Below are positions 4,800-8,602 of a stretch of DNA of 8,602 bases, in pieces. Source of the stretch: JAHFKM01 sp035655455 (GTDB lineage Archaea; Nanobdellota; Nanobdellia; SCGC-AAA011-G17; GW2011-AR18); the NCBI GenBank assembly GCA_035655455.1, contig DASRUL010000032.1:1-8602 (forward strand), read 5' to 3'. A program made the translations under genes and the position numbers. Positions within the stretch are counted from its first letter, which is position 1. Each line of letters starts with the position of its first letter. A model generated the notes under the pieces. The model saw nothing but the letters and a program-made list of their open reading frames with translations. It searched no databases and was not told the origin of the DNA.

Positions 4800-5798
4800 C
4801 TAAAGAAATCCGTGCTCAAGTAAGTCTTCCCATTTGACTTCTCCTAATGCAGCTTGTGCTTCCTTAAAGGTTAAGACTGGTTTTTCATAGCGAGAATAGT
4901 CTTCGATGGCTATTCGTGGGCATGCTAATTCTACGAATGCTTGAATTGATGCGAAATTAAGGAGTTTATCATTGGTTAATTCTCCAATAGTTAAGACAAG
5001 AACGTTTTTTCCTTGTTGTTGTAATTTTTTCTTGAGAGGAGTGGCTGCTCCAAAAACTTGCCCTGGTTTTGTTCCAATAATAATACCAATCGTTGTGGCC
5101 TCTTTGAAGCGTTCGATGGCAGCAAATCTTTGTTTGATAATTTTATCCTTGAATTGATTCATGTCTAAGACTTCATCATTGTACAAATCTAAAAGGTAAA
5201 CCGGCTTTGTGACAGATAATGCTGCTCCAAGTGCGTGGAATCTGTTTCCGATAACGAGAAAGGCGTCAACGTCTTGTGTTAGTGTTTTGAGGGTGTTGTA
5301 TTCGCAGCCGACAACGTGGCCATCATAATAAGAATAGGATTTTTTTTGCGGGATGGCTATCTTCTTTCCTTGTTGTTCTAAAAAAGTTTTAGCCGCTTCT
5401 AAATTGTGAACATGCTGTACGCTTGATACTAATCCGAGAGTTGTGTAATCTTTAAGGAAAGGTAATGATTTTTGAAGAAGGGGTTCTAGAGGTGTTGTGT
5501 CTTGGAGCTCGATATATAAAACGGGAAACAAAACGTTTTTTATGAAGGGGGCGTGTCCGTAGTGGATGAGCAGCTCAGCGCCTATTTTTTGTGCTTCGTC
5601 AAGTGCTAAGTCGCATGCGCCCCAGCAGGGCTCTCCTGAGACGACAATTTCCGCGTTTGTTTCTTTTTCGAAAAGAGCTGTGAGTCTTGTTGCTTCTTTT
5701 TTGAGGCCTTCCGGGAATTGTAAGAGCGCCTTTTTTGTTCTTCTTTTTTTTAGTTCGCTGATGACATGCTCTTCCTTGTAATCAAAGATTGTTTCCAT
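4800..5798 (-). CDS. dph2: Diphthamide synthase radical-SAM subunit Dph2
   Basis: The 332-residue protein is archaeal Dph2, which uses an unusual 4Fe-4S/SAM chemistry to transfer a 3-amino-3-carboxypropyl group to a histidine of elongation factor 2, the first step of diphthamide synthesis. Three widely spaced cysteines, one per domain, bind the cluster: Cys62 in GACDLA, Cys165 in GCEYNTL and Cys293 in LACPRIAIEDY. An extra Cys58 (EPCWGAC) is nearby. Other family landmarks are ALLQFPEGL (24-32), IHYGHAPF (78-85), VIGNRFHALG (182-191) and IGTKPGQ (241-247). Length is usual for archaeal Dph2, which works as a homodimer. It is divergent from glyS across a 72-bp spacer; its own TATA element is weak. 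Confidence 0.95.
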   Translation of the reverse strand: METIFDYKEEHVISELKKRRTKKALLQFPEGLKKEATRLTALFEKETNAEIVVSGEPCWGACDLALDEAQKIGAELLIHYGHAPFIKNVLFPVLYIELQDTTPLEPLLQKSLPFLKDYTTLGLVSSVQHVHNLEAAKTFLEQQGKKIAIPQKKSYSYYDGHVVGCEYNTLKTLTQDVDAFLVIGNRFHALGAALSVTKPVYLLDLYNDEVLDMNQFKDKIIKQRFAAIERFKEATTIGIIIGTKPGQVFGAATPLKKKLQQQGKNVLVLTIGELTNDKLLNFASIQAFVELACPRIAIEDYSRYEKPVLTFKEAQAALGEVKWEDLLEHGFL

Positions 5799-5838
5799 GA
5801 AAGAGGAATAATAAAAAGTCTTTTAAGGGTTGCTAAGC

Positions 5839-5846
5839 TTTAAATA
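5839..5846 (+). promoter_or_regulatory. TATA box of glyS
   Basis: TTTAAATA is centred about 28 bp before the ATG at 5871. This predicts a leaderless message and favours the ATG over the TTG codon just before it. Confidence 0.55.
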
Positions 5847-5870
5847 GCAGTATTCTAAGTCCTGGTTTTG

Positions 5871-7364
5871 ATGGAAAACGAAAGGTTTGAGAGGATCATG
5901 GAGTTGGCTTCGAGGAGGAGTATTTTTTATCCTGCTGCGGAAATTTATCCGAATAGTCCTGCTGGCTTTTGGGATTTTGGTCCTGTTGGTCAGGCGATAA
6001 GAAGAAAGATTGTTGAGGTGTGGAGGCATGAGTTTGTTCAAAAAGAGAGCATGTTGGAAATAAGTGGTGCTCAGATTTTGCCTGTAGCTGTGTTTGAGGG
6101 TTCTGGGCATGTGAGGTCGTTTGCTGATCCTGTTGTGCGGTGTTTGAAGTGCAAGAGGTATGAAAGGGCTGATCATCTTATAAGTGAAAACATAAAGAAG
6201 ATTGTTCCGGAGTCGTTGCCGTTGGAAGAATTGGAAGAGCTCATAAAAAAGAATAAGATAAAATGTCCGAAGTGCGGGGGTGATTTTGGAAAGGCTTCGA
6301 AGTTTAAGATGATGGTTGAGACGTTGGTTGGAAAGTTGGATGAGAGAAAAACGTTTTTGCGGCCTGAGGCTTGTCAGTCGATTTTTTTGAGTTTTGTGAG
6401 GATGGTGAAGACGATGAGGCTGAAACTGCCTCAGGGGATCGCGCAGGTTGGTAGTGCGTTTAGGAATGAGATTTCTCCGAGGCAGGCTATTGCAAGGGCT
6501 GTTGAGTTTTCACAGATGGAGTGTGAGGTTTTTTTTGATCCCGCTGAGATGGACGCTGTTGATGGTTGGGAGGAGGTGAGAGGCTGCAAAGTAAGGCTGT
6601 TAGGGTTGAAATCAGGTAAAGTGGAGGAGATAAAAGCTGAGGATTTAGTGAAGAAAAAGATTGTTCCTGGAAGGTTGATCGCGTATTACTTGGCGAGAAC
6701 GCAACAACTCTGGAATAAATTGGGGATTCCATTGGAGAAGATGAGGTTTAGGGAAGTCGCGAAGGAGGAGAGAGCGTTTTATTCGTTGGCAACATTTGAT
6801 TTTGAGGTTGAGACAAGTCTTGGGTGGTTGGAGTTGATTGCGAACAATTACAGGGCAGAGTACGATCTAAGTGGGCACATGGAGCATTCTGGAACAAACC
6901 TAGAATACGCGAAAGAGGATGGAAAAAAGCTAATTCCTCATGTGTGGGAGATTTCTGCTGGTGTCGAGAGAACATTGTTCGCGGTTCTGGACGCTTCATT
7001 GAAGGAGGGGAAGGAGGGAGATTATTTTGCCCTAAATATGAAGACTGCGCCGTTTGATTGCGGTATTTTTCCATTGGTGAAGAAAGATGGGTTGTTGGAG
7101 TTGGCAAGAAAAATTGAGAGAGAGTTAAAGGATGAGTGGTTAGAGGTGTTCTTTGACAGCGCGGGCAGTATCGGGAGGAGGTACGCGAGGGCTGACGAGA
7201 TTGGTGTTCCATTCTCAATAACTGTTGATTACGAATCTTTAAAGGAAAAAGATGTCACAATTAGGGATCGTGATACGACGAAGCAGGCGAGAGTGAAAGT
7301 TGGGGAGTTGAAAGAGGTTTTGAGAAAATTGAAAGATGGGGAAATAAATTTTGAAAAATTATGA
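5871..7364 (+). CDS. glyS: Glycine--tRNA ligase (class II, dimeric type)
   Basis: The 497-residue enzyme charges tRNA-Gly with glycine. The N-terminal GFWDFGPVG (about 32-40) and SGAQILP (65-71) belong to the catalytic core. An insertion carries a zinc ribbon with Cys91-x2-Cys94 and Cys132-x2-Cys135, as in archaeal GlyRS. The substrate loop RPEACQSIF (164-172), motif 2 FRNEISPRQ (197-205), DFEVETSLGWLEL and motif 3 GVERTLFAVL (364-373) follow. The C-terminal anticodon-binding domain (about 390-497) has ARADEIGVPFSITVDYESL and TIRDRDTTKQARV. RPEACQ departs from the near-universal RPETAQ, and the protein is shorter than many archaeal homologues. The TTG before the ATG could be read as a start but promoter spacing favours ATG. 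Confidence 0.96.
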   Translation: MENERFERIMELASRRSIFYPAAEIYPNSPAGFWDFGPVGQAIRRKIVEVWRHEFVQKESMLEISGAQILPVAVFEGSGHVRSFADPVVRCLKCKRYERADHLISENIKKIVPESLPLEELEELIKKNKIKCPKCGGDFGKASKFKMMVETLVGKLDERKTFLRPEACQSIFLSFVRMVKTMRLKLPQGIAQVGSAFRNEISPRQAIARAVEFSQMECEVFFDPAEMDAVDGWEEVRGCKVRLLGLKSGKVEEIKAEDLVKKKIVPGRLIAYYLARTQQLWNKLGIPLEKMRFREVAKEERAFYSLATFDFEVETSLGWLELIANNYRAEYDLSGHMEHSGTNLEYAKEDGKKLIPHVWEISAGVERTLFAVLDASLKEGKEGDYFALNMKTAPFDCGIFPLVKKDGLLELARKIERELKDEWLEVFFDSAGSIGRRYARADEIGVPFSITVDYESLKEKDVTIRDRDTTKQARVKVGELKEVLRKLKDGEINFEKL

Positions 7365-7374
7365 GAGAGAAAAG

Positions 7375-7382
7375 TTTAAGTA
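7375..7382 (+). promoter_or_regulatory. TATA box of tRNA-Ala(GGC)
   Basis: TTTAAGTA lies just after the glyS stop and about 30 bp before the first tRNA base. The flanking GTTTAAGTAAAC is nearly palindromic. Confidence 0.45.
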
Positions 7383-7408
7383 AACAATTCTTTTGAGCGA
7401 AAAGCATT

Positions 7409-7500
7409 GGGCAGGTAATTCAGCCTGGAGACCAAAAGTCGGGCAATAGAATGCGCCGCTGGCAGCGACGATGCCGTGGGTTCAAATCCCACCCTGTCCA
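7409..7500 (+). tRNA. tRNA-Ala(GGC) interrupted by an 18-nt D-loop intron
   Basis: Acceptor strands GGGCAGG (7409-7415) and CCTGTCC (7493-7499) pair with G3:U70, the alanine identity element, and the discriminator is A7500. D-stem ATTC/GAAT has an unusual A10:U25 pair. The anticodon stem CGCCG/CGACG encloses CTGGCAG with anticodon GGC at 7461-7463; its middle pair is a C29.A41 mismatch. The T-arm is GTGGG-TTCAAAT-CCCAC. Only removal of 7429-7446 restores a normal D-loop, AGCCTGGTA, and a 74-nt mature tRNA. A standard scan may miss or misplace this gene because of the intron. Confidence 0.88.
7429..7446 (+). other. Non-canonical D-loop intron of tRNA-Ala(GGC)
   Basis: The 18-nt insert AGACCAAAAGTCGGGCAA lies between nucleotides 19 and 20. 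A central 4-bp helix GCCT (7423-7426)/GGGC (7441-7444) is flanked by the 5' bulge GG^A (7427-7429) and the 3' bulge AA^T (7445-7447). The inner GAC/GTC stem has a CAAAA loop. The outer helix is the D-stem itself, separated by the A14/A21 opposition, so this is a relaxed bulge-helix-bulge. Splicing as marked yields the consensus archaeal D-loop exactly. Confidence 0.82.
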
Positions 7501-7509
7501 TTTTAAAAA

Positions 7510-7608
7510 ATGAGAAACATAAGAAAAGAATTTGACGAGTATTTTCTTAGAGGACAAGAAGGAGAATGGGCGGTTCTTGTAGTTTATGATGATGAAGAAA
7601 TCGCATGA
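7510..7608 (+). CDS. Possible 32-residue peptide
   Basis: An ATG 10 nt after tRNA-Ala(GGC) opens a 32-codon frame: MRNIRKEFDEYFLRG, then EGEWAVLVVYDDEEIA and TGA. Composition is protein-like, with an amphipathic start and a short beta-like VLVVY stretch. There is no ribosome-binding site and no homologue I recognise. It ends 6 nt before the 83-residue ORF, so the two could be a small operon, or this could be the relic of a longer gene. Coding status is uncertain. Confidence 0.3.
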   Translation: MRNIRKEFDEYFLRGQEGEWAVLVVYDDEEIA

Positions 7609-7614
7609 CAATCT

Positions 7615-7866
7615 ATGAATAAATCTTATGACTTCAGCGCGGTAAATCGGAGTGTAAATAATCTCGATGAGGATCAAAAAAGAATCTTTGAGAAGATCAG
7701 AAAACCTGAGAGTAAAAAAGGAATAAATCCAGAGTTAACAGCCTTAATTGAAGAGTTTTATAGGCAAATTTCGATGGATATTGAAGAGAGTGAATTAGGT
7801 GATATGAAAGACATTAAAGAGAGTGTGGAACAGAGAAATTCAAATCAGCTAGAATTGAAATTTTAA
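7615..7866 (+). CDS. Hypothetical 83-residue protein
   Basis: This small protein is not recognised. It is polar and acidic/lysine-rich with predicted helices around residues 17-29 (LDEDQKRIFEKIRK) and 39-52 (ELTALIEEFYRQIS). It has no Cys, membrane segment or known motif. The ATG at 7615 lacks a ribosome-binding site, but a TTTATGAT element about 28 bp upstream, inside the preceding mini-ORF, could drive a leaderless message. It lies between two intron-bearing alanine tRNA genes, a place where small accessory genes often settle. Codon use is less G/T-rich than the housekeeping genes nearby, which hints at a different history. Confidence 0.55.
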   Translation: MNKSYDFSAVNRSVNNLDEDQKRIFEKIRKPESKKGINPELTALIEEFYRQISMDIEESELGDMKDIKESVEQRNSNQLELKF

Positions 7867-7891
7867 TAGATAGAGGAGGAAAAAGTAAACG

Positions 7892-7899
7892 TTTAAAAA
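7892..7899 (+). promoter_or_regulatory. TATA box of tRNA-Ala(CGC)
   Basis: TTTAAAAA is centred about 30 bp before the first tRNA base at 7926. The GAGGAGG at 7873-7879 just upstream looks like a ribosome-binding site, but no start codon follows it. Confidence 0.45.
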
Positions 7900-7925
7900 G
7901 AACAGCTTAATTTCTCTGTCCACAT

Positions 7926-8021
7926 GGGCCTGTAGCTCAGTCCGGTAGAGCATTGCCTTCGCAAGGCAGGGGCCTCGGGAAACATGATGAGTGTTCGAGA
8001 ATTCAAATCCCGACAGGTCCA
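7926..8021 (+). tRNA. tRNA-Ala(CGC) interrupted by a 22-nt T-arm intron
   Basis: Acceptor GGGCCTG (7926-7932)/CAGGTCC (8014-8020) contains G3:U70, and the discriminator is A8021. The D-arm is GCTC-AGTCCGGTA-GAGC. The anticodon stem TTGCC/GGCAG encloses TTCGCAA with anticodon CGC at 7960-7962. The T-stem strands TCGGG (7975-7979) and CCCGA (8009-8013) pair perfectly, but 22 nt lie between TCGGG and the T-loop TTCAAAT. Excising 7980-8001 gives a standard 74-nt tRNA. CCA is not encoded. With the GGC gene, this gives two alanine isoacceptors within 620 bp, both with introns outside the anticodon loop. Confidence 0.9.
7980..8001 (+). other. Non-canonical T-arm intron of tRNA-Ala(CGC)
   Basis: The 22-nt intron sits between nucleotides 53 and 54. 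A central 4-bp helix CTCG (7974-7977)/CGAG (7996-7999) is flanked by the 5' bulge GG^A (7978-7980) and the 3' bulge AA^T (8000-8002). The inner AACA (7981-7984)/TGTT (7992-7995) helix closes a TGATGAG loop. No outer exon helix is visible, so this is a relaxed form of the motif. Cuts after the second bulge base restore an intact T-loop. Confidence 0.83.
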
Positions 8022-8029
8022 TGCATAAA

Positions 8030-8037
8030 TTTTTATA
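8030..8037 (+). promoter_or_regulatory. TATA box of the HIT gene
   Basis: TTTTTATA is centred about 26 bp before the ATG at 8060 and starts only 9 nt after tRNA-Ala(CGC). A leaderless transcript is expected. Confidence 0.55.
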
Positions 8038-8059
8038 GCGAGGGCTCTTTGATAAACAA

Positions 8060-8479
8060 ATGGAAAGCTGTGTTTTTTGTAGAATTATAAAGGGAGAGAT
8101 TCCTGCCGCAAAGGTTTACGAAGACGAAGAGATAACTGCTTTTTTGGATATTGCCCCTGCGTCCGAGAGGGGTGGTCACACTTTAGTGATGCCAAAGAGA
8201 CATATGGAAACGATTACTGATCTTTCTGAGGAGGAGTTGAATGCTGTTATGAGGGTCGTAAGGAAGATTGTTAAAGCGCTGTTGAAGTTTGGGGAGGGCG
8301 TGAATGTGTTGCAGAATAATAAGAGGGTTGCTGGTCAGGCTGTTGCTCATATGCACATTCATGTGATTCCGAGGTTTGAGCGTGATGGGATTGTTGTTGA
8401 GAAGTGGGTCGCTCATCGTTACAAAGAGGGTGAGATTGAGAAGGTCGCTGAAAGAATAAGAAGTTTTTTAAAAGATTAA
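8060..8479 (+). CDS. HIT-family nucleotide hydrolase
   Basis: The 139-residue protein is a histidine-triad enzyme. The catalytic motif AHMHIHVIP places the triad at His97, His99 and His101, with His99 the expected nucleophile that forms a nucleotidyl intermediate. Cys4, Cys7, His48 and His97 match the structural zinc site of the Hint/HIT branch. The N-terminus CVFCRIIKGEIPAAKVYEDE and HTLVMPKRHMETITDLS are typical. Members hydrolyse nucleoside phosphoramidates, dinucleoside polyphosphates or adenylates such as aminoacyl-AMP; which one applies here cannot be read from sequence. Length is normal, the ATG is supported by promoter spacing, and its 3' end contains the promoter of the following tRNA-Met. 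Confidence 0.93.
   Translation: MESCVFCRIIKGEIPAAKVYEDEEITAFLDIAPASERGGHTLVMPKRHMETITDLSEEELNAVMRVVRKIVKALLKFGEGVNVLQNNKRVAGQAVAHMHIHVIPRFERDGIVVEKWVAHRYKEGEIEKVAERIRSFLKD
8464..8473 (+). promoter_or_regulatory. TATA box of tRNA-Met, inside the end of the HIT gene
   Basis: TTTTTTAAAA lies about 30 bp before the tRNA at 8499. It overlaps the last codons of the HIT gene. Confidence 0.4.
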
Positions 8480-8498
8480 CCTTGCCTTTTTCTTGGAA

Positions 8499-8572
8499 GC
8501 CTCGGTAGTTTAGCCCGGTAGAACGCCACTCTCATAAGGTGGACGTCGCAGGTTCAAATCCCGCCCGAGGCA
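8499..8572 (+). tRNA. tRNA-Met(CAT), elongator type
   Basis: This is an intronless 74-nt tRNA. Acceptor GCCTCGG/CCGAGGC pairs fully, the D-arm is GTTT-AGCCCGGTA-GAAC, and the anticodon stem CCACT/GGTGG encloses CTCATAA with anticodon CAT at 8533-8535. G1:C72 excludes the archaeal initiator, which has A1:U72. A tRNA-Ile with lysidine-like/agmatidine-modified CAT is an alternative, but the overall acceptor and loop resemble archaeal elongator Met. The T-stem GCAGG/CCCGC has an A51.C63 mismatch. No CCA is encoded. Confidence 0.88.
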
Positions 8573-8602
8573 TTTTATTCCATAAATTTTACGCAAAATT
8601 GA

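Noticed and set aside
7420..7677. Minus-strand 85-residue ORF ending GWDLNPRHRRC.
   Set aside because: Its C-terminal part is the antisense of tRNA-Ala(GGC), including the T-arm artefact GWDLNPR, and the rest overlaps better plus-strand frames.
7984..7991. ATGATGA inside the tRNA-Ala(CGC) intron resembles a C/D-box sRNA C box.
   Set aside because: No D box or guide region fits in a 22-nt intron, and the bases form the loop of the intron's inner hairpin.
1..8602. CRISPR arrays, insertion sequences, attachment sites, or a defence or secretion system.
   Set aside because: No spaced repeats, terminal inverted repeats, transposase or recognisable defence genes were seen.

Overview
This window is archaeal chromosomal DNA. 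The signature genes are ribosomal protein L37Ae, RNA polymerase subunit P (RpoP), prefoldin beta, a UPF0147 protein, a SepF-type division protein, a ZPR1 zinc-finger protein, radical-SAM Dph2 and an archaeal/eukaryotic-style glycyl-tRNA synthetase. Genes are preceded by TATA boxes, mostly about 26-29 nt upstream of the start codon with little or no leader, and the tRNA genes do not encode CCA. Small proteins and introns at unusual tRNA positions fit a small-genome lineage such as a DPANN archaeon. That placement is inference; the sequence alone does not fix the phylum.

Layout. Positions 1-1520 are accessory in character. They hold the 3' end of an unidentified gene, a stand-alone TSCPD protein (a domain normally fused to B12-dependent ribonucleotide reductase), an HxlR-type regulator divergent from a 40-residue desulforedoxin-like protein, and a fragment resembling the C-terminal part of a LAGLIDADG homing endonuclease. 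Positions 1534-1864 carry three consecutive proline tRNAs (UGG, CGG, GGG), the first with a 17-nt intron. A 174-residue orphan follows on the minus strand. Positions 2474-3471 are an information-processing operon (L37Ae, RpoP, prefoldin beta, UPF0147). SepF has its own promoter at 3510. After a gap of about 300 bp with a possible decayed gene, a ZPR1 protein converges on Dph2, and Dph2 is divergent from GlyRS.

Positions 7409-8572 alternate tRNAs and small genes: tRNA-Ala(GGC), a 32-codon ORF, an 83-residue orphan, tRNA-Ala(CGC), a HIT hydrolase and tRNA-Met(CAT).

The most notable result is that both alanine tRNAs are interrupted outside the anticodon loop: tRNA-Ala(GGC) by 18 nt in the D-loop and tRNA-Ala(CGC) by 22 nt at the T-stem/T-loop junction. 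Removing each intron restores a standard 74-nt tRNA with the G3:U70 alanine identity pair. All three introns in the window share one architecture: a 4-bp helix, then a GG^A 5' bulge, then a small hairpin, with a 3-nt 3' bulge cut after its second base. This suggests one splicing endonuclease of broad specificity acting on all three. Functionally the window is dominated by translation: tRNAs, GlyRS, L37Ae and Dph2 modification of elongation factor 2.
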